Source of the DNA: an uncultured Caldilineaceae bacterium
Lineage (GTDB): Bacteria; Chloroflexota; Anaerolineae; Caldilineales; Caldilineaceae
Reading direction: 5' to 3'
DNA: 64,000 bases
Assembly: GCA_951813625.1 (NCBI GenBank)
Contig: CATOTS010000019.1
Span: 62,001 to 126,000 of the forward strand
Below, in pieces: positions 44,175-53,928 of the stretch. The notes under the pieces are model-generated. The model made no database searches, was not told where the DNA came from, and saw only the letters and a list, made by a program, of their open reading frames with translations. The position numbers and the translations under genes were made by a program. Within the stretch, counting starts at the first letter, position 1. Each line of letters begins with the position of its first letter.

Positions 44175-44687
44175 TCAGCGCGCAGACTGACGCAAGATAC
44201 CCTGTGGGTCTTCCTCGTAGCGGCTGGGACACTTGAGGAGGAGAACGTCGGCAAGAAACGTGCCGTCGTCGAGAAGCTCACCTTCCGCGATGACAGAGGC
44301 CGCCCGGTGGAAGTTGTCGGGTCGCGGCTCGTAGAAAACGACAGGCAGCTGATGGTCAGGATTCTCATCATCTTCGATCATGAACTTGAGCGTAACCTGC
44401 TCAGCATTCCAGTTCTCGCTGCCATCGACCACGACGCCGTTCACCCGTATCCGTTGCGAAACCAGCGCGTTACCCTGCTCCATCACCTCGTCGACCGTGA
44501 GCCAGTAAGCCTTGGCGGTCGTAAAGCCGTATATGATCAACGCCAGGATGACCCCGATGAGGATGAGTCCGGCCACCAGGAACTGCGGCCTCAGGCCCGA
44601 CCGCCTACGTGTCAGGCTTGACGGAATCGGCCCTTCCCAGAATTCGTCCTGGGCCATACTGTCTTGAACAGAGGAGGCTGTTGTCAT
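44175..44687 (-). CDS. ccmE: CcmE haem chaperone, Cys variant
   Basis: A 170-residue membrane-anchored haem chaperone. One membrane helix (about 36-56) is followed by an OB-fold domain. The haem-attachment motif is LLKCPSRYEE, with Cys153 and Tyr157, where most CcmE proteins have His in HxxxY. The CxxxY form is known from archaea and some bacteria. ATG at 44687 begins the frame. It is the first gene of the minus-strand ccm group. TATAGT at 44764-44759 could be its -10 element, but a clear -35 is missing. Confidence 0.93.
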   Translation of the reverse strand: MTTASSVQDSMAQDEFWEGPIPSSLTRRRSGLRPQFLVAGLILIGVILALIIYGFTTAKAYWLTVDEVMEQGNALVSQRIRVNGVVVDGSENWNAEQVTLKFMIEDDENPDHQLPVVFYEPRPDNFHRAASVIAEGELLDDGTFLADVLLLKCPSRYEEDPQGILRQSAR

Positions 44688-44794
44688 TGGATCAATTGTC
44701 TGCCTTTGCTAAACACCGGCCGCCGCCCTCAGCGATGCGCCTACTCGAATCAGGCCGCACTATACTTCTCTAGACCGGCGATTCCGAAAACCGG

Positions 44795-45157
44795 CTACTC
44801 TTCTTCTTCGCCATCCTGCGCCCACTGGACTTCCTCGGACAACAGGTCGCGGGCAGTCTCGGCCAGTGGCCCCGGCACCAGTACATCCCGCTCAGCCAGA
44901 CCGCCGTAGACGAAACCGTAGATCCGACCCATGGCTTCGCCTTTCACAATGGCGGGGATTCCGGCGCTCAGCAGACGGCCCTTCACGATCTGCGCCTCCA
45001 TCGGATTGGCAGCCTGCCAGACGACCACCGGCTCCTGAGTGACCGAACCGCCTGTCGTGGCCCCGGCCTTCGAATTCCCCTGCTCAAGCGGCTGGTCCCT
45101 TTCGCCGCGCTTTCCCCACAGTCTCTGGAGGCCCTGGGCAACTATCGACATGGGCAT
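44795..45157 (-). CDS. DUF2007-like small protein
   Basis: A 120-residue protein. The central part (VVVWQAANPMEAQIVKGRLL and the following SAGIPAIVKGEAMG) resembles DUF2007, a putative signal-transducing domain with a ferredoxin-like fold. The N-terminus is low complexity and polar, and the C-terminus is acidic (QDGEEEE). No signal peptide or membrane segment is visible. It sits 11 bp downstream of the MBL hydrolase and may be in the same transcript. The function of the family is not established. Confidence 0.7.
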   Translation of the reverse strand: MPMSIVAQGLQRLWGKRGERDQPLEQGNSKAGATTGGSVTQEPVVVWQAANPMEAQIVKGRLLSAGIPAIVKGEAMGRIYGFVYGGLAERDVLVPGPLAETARDLLSEEVQWAQDGEEEE

Positions 45158-45168
45158 TCATTCCTGTA

Positions 45169-45831
45169 TTACAAGCTGGACAGGGTTGCTGTCCGTCCCA
45201 CAAACGGGTTGCTCTCTCGTTCGACTCCGATCGTCGTGGCTTCTCCGTGGCCGGGGTAGACGACATACTCGTCCGGCAGGGTCAGCAGCTGTTCGCGGAT
45301 GCTGCGCAGCAGGGCTGCGCCGTCCGCCAGGGGCAGGTCGTAGCGTCCGATGCTGCCGCGAAAAAGGGTATCGCCCGCGAAGACCTGCCGGTTGCAGTGA
45401 TCGACAAAGATCACGTGCCCCGGCGAATGCCCGGGGGCCAGGCGCACCTCAAGCGACTCGTCTCCGAACTCAATCTTCTGCCCGTGCTCAAGAAAACAGT
45501 CCGGCTCCACGATCGGTTCGACGCGCGCGCCCAGCCATTCGCGTACGCGATCGGGCGCCGACCGCAGGATGGGCAGATCGTCCTCGTGCAGGTGAAATTC
45601 GGCGCCTGTTGCCTCGCGCACCGCATTGACGGCAAGCACGTGGTCGAAATGGGCATGCGTATTGATGATCTTCTCGATCGAAAGCCCCATCTCGTCGGCC
45701 TCTTTGAGAATAGCACGCGCGCTGTCGCCCGGGTCGACAATCACCCCGCGCAGGGTCTCCTCGCAACCCAAAATGTAGCAGTTCTCCTGCAGCAGGCCCA
45801 CTGTGAGACCGGTAATCAACATCCTCTTCAC
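45169..45831 (-). CDS. MBL-fold metallo-hydrolase (glyoxalase II-like)
   Basis: A 220-residue zinc hydrolase. The metal-binding motif is THAHFDH, followed by the further ligands in PGHSPGH, an Asp in FAGDTLF and a terminal His in YPGHGEAT. The N-terminus MLITGLTVGLLQENCYIL is usual for the small glyoxalase-II-like/YcbL group. It probably hydrolyses a thioester such as a glutathione or bacillithiol/CoA adduct in the cytoplasm. The frame starts at a GTG; an ATG three codons later is as good. The DUF2007-like gene follows 11 bp later. Confidence 0.93.
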   Translation of the reverse strand: MKRMLITGLTVGLLQENCYILGCEETLRGVIVDPGDSARAILKEADEMGLSIEKIINTHAHFDHVLAVNAVREATGAEFHLHEDDLPILRSAPDRVREWLGARVEPIVEPDCFLEHGQKIEFGDESLEVRLAPGHSPGHVIFVDHCNRQVFAGDTLFRGSIGRYDLPLADGAALLRSIREQLLTLPDEYVVYPGHGEATTIGVERESNPFVGRTATLSSL

Positions 45832-46096
45832 GCTCCCCTGCCGGCCGTCGCGACAACACGATTGGCGGCCCGCGTCGTCCCAGTTGATGTCGTGCCGCCT
45901 TCGGAGCCGGTCAAAACCGGCTTCGCCGCCGGCCGCCCCGTTTACACGCCGGAAGCGCCGCCGGCTGGCAACATCCTACTATGCGCGCCGCACCTTGTCA
46001 AAGGAAAAGCAGATCGTCTTCGAAGACGTTTGGCCGCGCCCATTCGCGCCGGCAGGGCCGCGCCGCATCCGGACCAGCAGACGCGTTGCCGCGTGC

Positions 46097-48529
46097 TTAT
46101 CTTCCTTGAGGGATCTTTCCCATCTCAACACGTGCCTCCCCGATCTCCAGCCACAGGGCCGGGTCAGAGCCGTCAAAGGGAATGTCGAACAGCGCGCGCA
46201 CCAGTTCTCCCGCGTGCCATTGGGCGGTTGGAAATCCGCCTCCCGCCAGCGGAGCCTCGACAACCTGCTCGCCCAACTGGAGTCGCAAACGCAGGTCCTC
46301 CGGCCAGTCCGCGGGAAGCGGATCCGGGGCTTGCCAGTAAAGGTTTACCTGGAGGAAATCTCCCGGCGCAAGCGCGGTGGCCGGCGCATGGGCAAAAGCC
46401 TTGCGGTAGAAGTCGTAGCCGGCAAGCGTGAGTGGACCCAATTTGCGATCTACCCGGAACTGCATCGGTACGATCGAAACCGGCACCGGGCGCGCAGGGC
46501 GGGTCAGGGCCTGCCTGGCAATCTCTGCCGAATCGCCGGCGGCGGTCGTAAGGCGGACGCCGCTCTCCGCATCGTAAAGGGCAACGATTAGCCGATAGTC
46601 GCCAGGCGGCGTACCCGGCGGCAGCGGCAGCCCGTGGTTGTCGGTCACGACTTCGCCTGCCTTCCAGTCCAGAGTCGGCAGCGAGCCGCCGCCCGGCTCG
46701 CCATCGCGCTGGACAATCACCTGGTCGCGCTGGTCCAGCAGCTGCACCGAGACAATGAAACGCTGTTCCGGCGTCGACAGAGGCAGCCAGCGCAATCCGA
46801 CCAGAAGCGTATCTCCGGCCGCGAGTTGCCGCGTGCCGAGGCAGACTTCCGCCAGTTCGGCCATTTCATCGAAACGGTGCGGCTGTTCCAGCGCGCCGCA
46901 GCTCAGGTCCCGCGCAAGCGAGTAGGTCGCAAAGCGAACATTGCCCTGCCAGCTTTCAAGCCCCTTGAAGGCGTGCCGGCCCAACCAACTCTCCACGATC
47001 CCTTCGCTGTCCGACTGCTCTGTGGCCCACAATATCGCAAACAGATTCCGCCGGCTGGCCGTCTCTCGCTCAAGCGCAGCCTCGGTCCCCGCCCGGTCCG
47101 GGGGCCGTTCAGCCGGCAGCGGCAGCACGCTCAACCCCGGATCGTAGAACCTCCAAATGTCTGCCTGTCCTGGCGCGTTCAGGATAACGAGGTCCAGTTC
47201 CGGGTCGCCGAGCGCGGCGACAGTGCGGGCGATTTCGGCGTAATTGTCGCGCGCGGCCGGGTCGGCGTAGTAACCCGGGAGGACAGCCAGGGCCAGCGCC
47301 ATTCCCAGTGCAGCGACAGCGCCGGGCCCGGCATAGCGCTGGAGAAAGGCGAACCAGGGCGCGTCCGTAAGCGCGGCCGCGGCATCCCTTGCGCGCCAGT
47401 AAATGGACCCCTCATGTGCAGACTGGCCATGTACTGGAAGTGTGGCCGCCGCCGTAAGCAAACACCAGGCCGGCGACAATACCAATAGAAACTTGAGGAA
47501 TGCGGGGCTGAAGAGACCGAAGACGAACATAGCGCCGATCGGCAGCAGCGTCCACAAGAGCAGCGCCGCGCCAGCGGCTGTTCGCCGCAGCCGCCAGAGC
47601 CCTACCAGAGGCAGCAGTCCGACGACAAGCATCCATCCCCAAGCCAGCTGGGGGCCGCTGCGGATGGGGCCGGCCGCGAGCGTCTGCAAGATCAAACGTA
47701 ACCCTTCGATCGCACCGACAAAGCCGTTCTGCGCAGGCCAGTTCAGCAGGCGCTCAAACGCAGTAGGCAGCCAGGGCAAAAAGGAGACCAGCGCCAGCCC
47801 GTTGATGAGGAGGAAGAGTAGCAGCGGCATCCGGAGAGGAGAACGGCCCGATCCGCCTGGCTGACCGCTCCCCTGCTGGTAGCGGCTCTCCCTGCCCGCC
47901 GAAACAAGCCACCATGCTAGAGCGCCCCAGGAAGCGGCCAGGACCGCGGCAAAAGTGTAGTGTGTCCACAGGCCGGAGGCAGCCGCAGCCAGGTAGACAA
48001 CCGCGTATGCGGCAACCTGCCCGGGACCGGCGCCAGCCTCCCAGCGTCTCCTCGCCGCCGCCAATGCCCAGATCAGCGCGGCCGACTCGAGCATCAGCAG
48101 CGCGTACATGCGCGCTTCCTGGCTGTAAAAGACCTGGAACGGATTGAGCGCCGCAAGCAAGGCGGCGAGGAGGGCCAACTGCATCCGTTCGCCGCGCCGC
48201 CCTTCGCCGGTCTCCAGCCCCAACCGGTAGATGACCGCTACCGTCAGCAGGCCGGCCAGCGCCGAGAAGCCCCGCATCCCCCACGCCGAGTAGGCGAAAG
48301 GTGCCCCCCACAGTTTAAGCAGCCAGTAGTAGCCGGGCGGGTGGATGTCGGCGGCGGCGTCGACAGCGATGCGGGCAAAGCCGCGCTGCGCCAGAGCCCA
48401 GGCGTTGCCCTCGTCGTGCCACAGAGAGGAACAGGTCAGGCAGTGTAAACGAAGAAATGCTGCCAGCGCCAAAACGAAGATGAAGCCGGCCGAAAAGAGG
48501 ACGGAGGTCCGAACCGTCTTCTTCTTCAT
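46097..48529 (-). CDS. GT39-like polytopic membrane glycosyltransferase
   Basis: An 810-residue membrane protein of the ArnT/PMT (GT39/GT-C) type. The N-terminal catalytic loop contains SLWHDEGNAW (the Asp-Glu pair after the first helix) and DIHPPGYYWLL, both typical of the family, and FYSQEARMYALLML follows. About ten to twelve hydrophobic segments extend to residue 430. The C-terminal 380 residues are soluble, probably outside the membrane, and seem to include two beta-rich repeats. It should transfer a lipid-linked sugar to a lipid, protein or polymer. It starts 3 bp after a clan-A glycosidase gene on the same strand, indicating an operon. Confidence 0.87.
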   Translation of the reverse strand: MKKKTVRTSVLFSAGFIFVLALAAFLRLHCLTCSSLWHDEGNAWALAQRGFARIAVDAAADIHPPGYYWLLKLWGAPFAYSAWGMRGFSALAGLLTVAVIYRLGLETGEGRRGERMQLALLAALLAALNPFQVFYSQEARMYALLMLESAALIWALAAARRRWEAGAGPGQVAAYAVVYLAAAASGLWTHYTFAAVLAASWGALAWWLVSAGRESRYQQGSGQPGGSGRSPLRMPLLLFLLINGLALVSFLPWLPTAFERLLNWPAQNGFVGAIEGLRLILQTLAAGPIRSGPQLAWGWMLVVGLLPLVGLWRLRRTAAGAALLLWTLLPIGAMFVFGLFSPAFLKFLLVLSPAWCLLTAAATLPVHGQSAHEGSIYWRARDAAAALTDAPWFAFLQRYAGPGAVAALGMALALAVLPGYYADPAARDNYAEIARTVAALGDPELDLVILNAPGQADIWRFYDPGLSVLPLPAERPPDRAGTEAALERETASRRNLFAILWATEQSDSEGIVESWLGRHAFKGLESWQGNVRFATYSLARDLSCGALEQPHRFDEMAELAEVCLGTRQLAAGDTLLVGLRWLPLSTPEQRFIVSVQLLDQRDQVIVQRDGEPGGGSLPTLDWKAGEVVTDNHGLPLPPGTPPGDYRLIVALYDAESGVRLTTAAGDSAEIARQALTRPARPVPVSIVPMQFRVDRKLGPLTLAGYDFYRKAFAHAPATALAPGDFLQVNLYWQAPDPLPADWPEDLRLRLQLGEQVVEAPLAGGGFPTAQWHAGELVRALFDIPFDGSDPALWLEIGEARVEMGKIPQGR

Positions 48530-48532
48530 TCT

Positions 48533-49822
48533 CTATTCTTCGCCGTGGGCGCCGGCGATATAGGTTCTGATCGATTCGAAAACTGGCTGGGGCGTGAAGT
48601 CGGGCGCGAGCAGTCGGAAGTAGGCCTCGGGCTGGCAGTTCAACTCCCACAGATCGGTGGCCCGTTTCATGAACCAAACGTTGGCCACGCCTAACCAGGG
48701 CCAGTCGGCGCCGACGCGTTCGAAGGCAAGCGGCAGATTGGCGGCCTGTTCCTCAAGGCTGACCCGCCCGTAGCGCGGCTCAGCGCAGTCTGGGGCCGCG
48801 TTCCAGTTCATCTCGCTGAGCCAGACAGGCTTGTGCGCGTCGCCGTTGGCGACCATGAGGTCGCGTATGTACTGCGGCCGCCCGAAGTTGATCACGCGTG
48901 GATGCATGCGGCGGTCGCTCGGGCCCGACCACAGGCCGTAGCCCTGGGCCGCCATCACGTCAAAATAGGGCGCGGCGCCCGCGTCGTACATCCTCTGCAG
49001 GAACAGCAGATCCGAAAAGTTGCGGCCGCCTATCGTTGTGCCGTCGAGATCGATGGTGGCGGCGAGCGCGCCGGCGACGATGACGGCCTCGGGATCGGCG
49101 GCGCGAACCGCGGTCGCCCCGGCCTTGAGCAGCTCGGTGTAGGCCTCAGGGTTGGTTGGGTTGATGCCCCATTCGGGGTATATGTTTGGCTCGTTCCAGA
49201 TTTGATAGAAGCGGACTCTGCCGCGGTAGCGCTCGGCGACCGCAGCGGCGAAATCGAAATAATCCTGCAGGTCGTCGGGCGGGCCGTAGCCGCCGGCGTC
49301 GTTGCCTTGCGCGCGACTCCAGGCCGGCGGGTTGGAGAGGCGCACGATCAGCTCCATGTCGTACTGCTCGGCCAGGGCGACGATGTGGTCGTACTTCTCC
49401 CAAGCCGAACGGGCCGGTTCGTTGCGGCGGTCCTCGAAATCGCCCTTGCCATGGATCTCAATGTCCTCCCAGGGGAACTCCTGCCGCAGCCAGGTGAAGC
49501 CGGCCTCGGCCGCCATGCGCACGACCCGCTCGCGCTTGGCAAGCTCGACCTCCTGTTCAAGGAAGACGTTGACGCCGTACGGGGAAATTTCGGCGTGGGC
49601 CGTCACCTCTTGTGGCGCCAGCTGCAGCCGCGGGCGCAGAAGACCGCCCGCCAGGTCCGTCAGGCCCTTGACCTGCGGCAGAAACGCGGTCTCGCCGGTC
49701 TGCGCCTGCAGCCAGCCGCGGCTGGGGCCGAGCGCCAATATCAAGAGGGCCAACCCGCCACTCAGTAGCAAGCCGGCCCACAGGGTCAATGCTTCTCTAA
49801 TGGCAGTTTTCAAGTAGTCCAA
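48533..49822 (-). CDS. Exported clan-A (GH39/GH5-like) glycoside hydrolase
   Basis: A 429-residue protein with an N-terminal hydrophobic segment (about 13-35) acting as signal or anchor. The TIM-barrel has the acid/base Glu211 in IWNEPN and the nucleophile Glu337 in WLSEMNW, as in clan-A families such as GH39. Aromatic and basic residues around WLRQEFPWEDIE and RLSNPPAW also fit. The apparent start is TTG at 49822, with GGGAA just upstream. It probably trims or remodels an extracellular polysaccharide made with the glycosyltransferase encoded next. The exact family is uncertain. Confidence 0.83.
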   Translation of the reverse strand: MDYLKTAIREALTLWAGLLLSGGLALLILALGPSRGWLQAQTGETAFLPQVKGLTDLAGGLLRPRLQLAPQEVTAHAEISPYGVNVFLEQEVELAKRERVVRMAAEAGFTWLRQEFPWEDIEIHGKGDFEDRRNEPARSAWEKYDHIVALAEQYDMELIVRLSNPPAWSRAQGNDAGGYGPPDDLQDYFDFAAAVAERYRGRVRFYQIWNEPNIYPEWGINPTNPEAYTELLKAGATAVRAADPEAVIVAGALAATIDLDGTTIGGRNFSDLLFLQRMYDAGAAPYFDVMAAQGYGLWSGPSDRRMHPRVINFGRPQYIRDLMVANGDAHKPVWLSEMNWNAAPDCAEPRYGRVSLEEQAANLPLAFERVGADWPWLGVANVWFMKRATDLWELNCQPEAYFRLLAPDFTPQPVFESIRTYIAGAHGEE

Positions 49823-49855
49823 TTCCCTACAGAGTGAACGCCGGCAATCGACAAT

Positions 49856-50830
49856 CTATCTCTCTTGGAAGTCAATGCTGTTACACTGCGTGCTTTCGGT
49901 CAAAGTTCTAACCCACTTCTCGGAAATGGGAGTGAGGTCGTCGCCGGCGAAATCGCTCTTGGAGAATACTTTCCCTCCACGTTGACCTACCTGCAATTCG
50001 GCAGGACAGTTGACCATATAGATTTCGACCGTAACAGGGAATCCGTCGTACTGTAATTTGCCGTCTGCTCCCGGTCCACCAAAGGGCGTGAATTCCCAGG
50101 AGCCATGCGGTTTACCTTCGTCGGTTGGACACCCCGTACAAACAGTCTGGCGCGGCTGGTAGAAAAATACGTGGACGCACATGTCATTGCGCTTGCCCCC
50201 CGCGCGGTCGACAACAACCCCTTTGAAGATAGTAGCTGCTTCGTTTCTGTGACAATCGCCGCGATTGCCAACAAACCACTTGTACTGCGGCGCCGGCGGC
50301 TGTGTCGGCGCCGGTATGGGTGTCGCAGTCGGGGGAGGTACAGGTGTGCGCGTCGGCTCGGCCGGTATCACGGCGGCTATAGTTACGTTCTGTGTGTCCC
50401 TGGGCGTCACCAGCTGGCTGAATACCCAGCCTCTCACCTCATCCGATCTGTATTTGATCTCCCACCAGTCGCCGAGCCCCGGGTTCTTGCCTGTCACTTC
50501 GAACTCTTCGCCAGGGAAGGCCTGGCCAATAATCTGGTACAGCAGGCTCGGGCCGGCGCGCACGTTCATCTGCGTGCCGCCGATCGTCACCATCGGCGGT
50601 ACCGGCGTCGCAGTGGCCGCCGGGACAGCCGTGGCCGCCGGCTGGGCCTGGGTCTGCTGGCTGTCCTGGCCGCTGCTGACGACAACCGCTGCGCCGGCCG
50701 GGGTCAACGTAAAAGTCGGCACTGGCGTGATGGTGGGCCGGGGTGCCTCCACCTGCGCCCGCTGCCGCGAGCCGCACGCTGCCAGCAGCACGATGGCAAT
50801 CACGACGGTGAGAATATGTGTCCAGCGCAT
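49856..50830 (-). CDS. SH3-domain lipoprotein
   Basis: A 324-residue predicted lipoprotein. The signal ends in LLAAC with Cys19, then a long Thr/Pro/Ala-rich linker. A bacterial SH3 domain (about 82-142) has MNVRAGPSLLYQIIGQAFPG and GWVFSQLV. A second Pro/Thr linker (about 160-182) leads to a C-terminal domain of about 140 residues with several cysteines (GDCHR, DMCVHVF, CTGC, NCPAELQ, QCNSID), which I do not recognise. GGAGGG lies 8 nt before the ATG, and an extended -10 promoter lies upstream. Its domains point to cell-wall binding. Confidence 0.85.
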   Translation of the reverse strand: MRWTHILTVVIAIVLLAACGSRQRAQVEAPRPTITPVPTFTLTPAGAAVVVSSGQDSQQTQAQPAATAVPAATATPVPPMVTIGGTQMNVRAGPSLLYQIIGQAFPGEEFEVTGKNPGLGDWWEIKYRSDEVRGWVFSQLVTPRDTQNVTIAAVIPAEPTRTPVPPPTATPIPAPTQPPAPQYKWFVGNRGDCHRNEAATIFKGVVVDRAGGKRNDMCVHVFFYQPRQTVCTGCPTDEGKPHGSWEFTPFGGPGADGKLQYDGFPVTVEIYMVNCPAELQVGQRGGKVFSKSDFAGDDLTPISEKWVRTLTESTQCNSIDFQER

Positions 50831-50903
50831 CGGTCGGGACCCTCCGGATTGTTACAGTAACCAGTTCATCTTGCGGCATTCCTGGGGGCGCAAGATCGGC
50901 TAA

Positions 50904-50912
50904 ATTATATCA
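50904..50912 (-). promoter_or_regulatory. Extended -10 promoter of the SH3 lipoprotein gene
   Basis: The minus strand reads TGATATAAT here, a perfect extended -10 element. It is about 75 bp before the ATG. A convincing -35 is absent, which is common for extended -10 promoters. Confidence 0.6.
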
Positions 50913-51466
50913 CATGCCGCGATGAAGGCTAAAGCGACATCTTTTTTCCCGGTCGCTGCACAGAACGGCTCCTGATTTCTCCCTGGTCCGCGCCTGCGGA
51001 CGGCATGGGCAGGACTCGACGGCCTTGCTGTCGAAGCCGGCTCGCACGCCGCTCCCGGACGGCGAGAAATGACGAAAGGGCTTGTCGTTCGCGCCGGCTA
51101 GGGCAAGTCCGCGGCTGGTCGCGGCTCGCAGCGTCAATGGAGGAGCACATTTGCTGCCATGGCTTGACCGCAAGACCCCAGCGCGGGAGCGCGGGTGTTG
51201 TTGCTGGCCCGGCGCCAAGCTGGCTGGCATCTTCGTTCCATGCTTCCTCATCTGCCGAAAGCATTGTACTGCCGCCGGTTGAACGCTCAGACCGGAGAAC
51301 ATCGGCGAACGGGGTACAGTCACACCAGGGGCTTCATTCGCGGCCCTTCATGCAACTTCTTGAAAAGTCCCGAAAGGACGGGAGAATCGGTGCTCCTGGT
51401 TTCCCACAAGAAATAGAATCGTTGTTTTCCTCCTCCGCCGGAGTTGAATCCGCCGGCTCTCTCCGC
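50913..51466. other. Intergenic region without a recognised gene
   Basis: About 550 bp between the loader gene and the SH3 lipoprotein promoter. Open frames exist on both strands, but their translations are Arg/Ser-rich without domains or good ribosome-binding sites, and I regard them as chance frames. No strong hairpin with T-run was seen. Confidence 0.5.
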
Positions 51467-52981
51467 TCACTCCCGCCAGACCTTCGGATCGGGCTCTTCC
51501 CGCTTCAGCAGCGAGGACCCATGCCCGCCCTGCACGGCACGGCCCCCGTGGCCGCCGGTCTTGAGGACAAGCACTTGGCAACGCGATCGGTCGCGTATGC
51601 GCGTGCGCAGCCAGGGTTCGAGCTTATCCTGCTCGATTCTGGTGGTGATTACCGTCGGCAGCATGGCGTTGTAGCGGTAGTTCAGCAGCTGGTAGAGTTT
51701 CTCCCTTGCCCAGGGGGTCGCGCTCTCCGTGCCCAGGTCGTCGAGCACGAGCAGGTGCGTGCGCTTCAACTCGTCGAAACGCCGGTCATAGGGAACGGGC
51801 GACTGGGGGTTGAAGGCAGCGCGCAGGTGGTCGAGCAGGTCGGGAACGACCACAAACATGATTTCGTCCTGTCCCAGCGCACGCCATGCGTTGGAGATCG
51901 CCGCAGCCAGATGCGTCTTGCCCGCCCCGCTGGACCCTAGGAGCACGAACCAGCCGTGCGGGTTGTCTACGAAGTCCTCTGCTGCCTTGCAGGCATCGCG
52001 CAGACTGGACAGGCCTTGGTGCCCAGTGTTCGGTCGCTGCAGGTCAAGCGAGGTGAAAGTCTGCCCGGCGTGAAACGAGAGAGTGCTCAAACCGCCCTGG
52101 CCTTCATTTGCGCCGACGCGGAAGTCGGGCGCGGTGATCGGGATTCGCTTCACCAGGTCCATGTCCTGCAGGCGGCTGCGTAGTCGCTGGTCGAGCTCCT
52201 CCAGGCGCTGATTTGTCGTCAGGACGGTGGGCAAGCGGCTGTTGTAGCGGTGGTTAAGAATCTGAAATAGTTTCTCCTGCGCCCAAGGCGTTGCGCTGTG
52301 CGCGCCCAGGTCGTCGAGGATGAGCAGCTCTGTGCGGCGAACTTCGTCGAACAGTTCGTCGTAACTGGCTTCGCTGTTGGGGCCGAATGTCATACGCAGA
52401 TGGTCCAACAGGTCGGGCACGACGACGAAGATAGCCGCCTGGCCGCTTTCCAGCCGACGGTTGGCGATGGCGCCGGCCAGGTGTGTCTTGCCGCAGCCAA
52501 AGCGGCCTGTGAAGAGGAGCCAGCCGCGCGGCTCCTCGGCAAAGCCGGTTGCGGCGTGGTATGCCGCCGCCAGCGTACTGCGCTTGTCGGGAGGCAGATC
52601 CGACAGCCCCGGATCGAACGAATCGAACGTGAAACGGGCCAGCGCGTCGAGCTCGTTCACGCCCTGAAAGCGGCTGCTGCGTCTCTGACTCCGTTCTTCC
52701 AGCTTACACTTGCAGGGGACTGGCGTCCCGTATTCAGGATGTCCCAGCGGTAGATCGTCGAGGAGAAAGCCTGCCCCGCCGCACAGCTCGCATGGTTCAG
52801 CCTGGGCGCCCTGCAGCCGTTGCGAACGCGGCTGCAGGCCGGGCGGCGCGGGACGGTCCAGGTTCAGCCGCCTGTCCGGGCCGGATCCCGGCGCCCCGCC
52901 GTCAGAGGCGTGCGAAGAGGCGTTGGCGCCCCTCCCCATCTCCGGCGTTAACTTTCGCAGCAGCTCGCTGATTTCATCCAT
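51467..52981 (-). CDS. Double-ATPase DnaC/DnaI-like helicase loader
   Basis: A 504-residue protein. A zinc-ribbon-like N-terminal part (CELC at 64-67, CKC at 90-92) precedes two complete AAA+ domains of DnaC/IstB type. The first has Walker [10 protein letters not shown] (159-167) and Walker [16 protein letters not shown]; the second has GSSGAGKTH (349-357) and [26 protein letters not shown] occurs in both, so the second domain arose by tandem duplication. Normal DnaC/DnaI has one domain and about 250-310 residues. Arginines in LDQRLRSRL and LEPWLRTRI are possible fingers. It overlaps the dnaD gene by 8 bp, and DnaB is encoded just upstream, which supports a role in loading DnaB at replication origins or forks. 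Confidence 0.9.
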   Translation of the reverse strand: MDEISELLRKLTPEMGRGANASSHASDGGAPGSGPDRRLNLDRPAPPGLQPRSQRLQGAQAEPCELCGGAGFLLDDLPLGHPEYGTPVPCKCKLEERSQRRSSRFQGVNELDALARFTFDSFDPGLSDLPPDKRSTLAAAYHAATGFAEEPRGWLLFTGRFGCGKTHLAGAIANRRLESGQAAIFVVVPDLLDHLRMTFGPNSEASYDELFDEVRRTELLILDDLGAHSATPWAQEKLFQILNHRYNSRLPTVLTTNQRLEELDQRLRSRLQDMDLVKRIPITAPDFRVGANEGQGGLSTLSFHAGQTFTSLDLQRPNTGHQGLSSLRDACKAAEDFVDNPHGWFVLLGSSGAGKTHLAAAISNAWRALGQDEIMFVVVPDLLDHLRAAFNPQSPVPYDRRFDELKRTHLLVLDDLGTESATPWAREKLYQLLNYRYNAMLPTVITTRIEQDKLEPWLRTRIRDRSRCQVLVLKTGGHGGRAVQGGHGSSLLKREEPDPKVWRE

Positions 52982-53684
52982 GGCGGTTGTCCTTGCCCTC
53001 GACTTCCCAGCGCCGCAGTACGGCCCGAATGTAGTTCAAATGACGCTTGTTGTTGAGCAGTGCAATCTCCATCGCCTCGACGATCCAGTTGGGCGGGTAG
53101 CTCTTTTCCAAGTCCCTCAGCTGGTCGGCGATCATGGCCGTCATCAGCCCGAAGTTCTGTTCGTATAGGACGAAGACATTGGGCCGCTCCACCTGCAGAC
53201 GCGCCTCCGCCGGCACGACGGACTGCAGTTCGGCGAGCCTTCCCTGGCGGATGGAGGCAACCGACTGGCGGCCCTTGGCCGTGTTGAGGAAGTACCAGTC
53301 CTCTGTGTGGGCCTCCCCACCGGCCGCTTCCCGGTCCGCACTGGGCGTCTGCTGCGGAGGGCCGGTCTCGACATCCAGGCGCAGCAGCGTATTGCGCGCC
53401 ACCGCCCGCTGCAACGCGTCTTCGAGCGCGGCGAGGGGGCTTCGCAGGTCGCTCTCCAGACTGAGGCTGTGCAGCAGCGTCTCGTCGCCGCGCATATCCT
53501 CGCCGCGAACATAGCGCAGATCGCCTTCCCGCTCATTGAGCAGCCAGAAAAAGTAGACCGTCACCTTGAGCTCGGCCAGGTCGTCGATCTGGGGCAGCAG
53601 GTCGACAAAGAAGAGGTCCGGCACCGTGACGGCCAGCATCTTTGCGTCGGGGAAGCCAACGAATCCGGGCAGCGTTTTGGACAT
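52974..53684 (-). CDS. dnaD: DnaD-like replication initiation protein
   Basis: A 236-residue protein. The C-terminal region [20 protein letters not shown] continuing to [20 protein letters not shown] is the DnaD/phage-associated DnaD domain, which binds DNA in Firmicutes-type primosome assembly. The N-terminal part (about 1-120) is probably a winged helix, with acidic stretches. ATG at 53684 is preferred over an upstream TTG (53690). It overlaps the loader gene by 8 bp. DnaD, a DnaC-like loader and DnaB in one cluster form a primosome locus. Confidence 0.88.
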   Translation of the reverse strand: MSKTLPGFVGFPDAKMLAVTVPDLFFVDLLPQIDDLAELKVTVYFFWLLNEREGDLRYVRGEDMRGDETLLHSLSLESDLRSPLAALEDALQRAVARNTLLRLDVETGPPQQTPSADREAAGGEAHTEDWYFLNTAKGRQSVASIRQGRLAELQSVVPAEARLQVERPNVFVLYEQNFGLMTAMIADQLRDLEKSYPPNWIVEAMEIALLNNKRHLNYIRAVLRRWEVEGKDNRHG

Positions 53685-53928
53685 GCTCAATCCAAGTCGG
53701 GCGGGATAGGCGCGCCAGGAACAGACCGGCCCCGAACTTCCATCTGTGTCTCTGATTCAGATCCAATATCCATCTGCGATTCTTCCGCAAGTCCGCCAAA
53801 TCCTACCAAGAGTCTTCTGCGCGTCCCTTCGTGTCTCTTCGTATTGGTTAGAAAAAATCCTTGGAAACTCGAGGAAAGTTTCGAAATGACTCATACAATA
53901 GGTGCCGGCGACTTCATAAGAATGAAGC

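Noticed and set aside
50913-51466. Possible genes in both strands
   Set aside because: No domain, no good start signals and unlike composition compared with adjacent genes.
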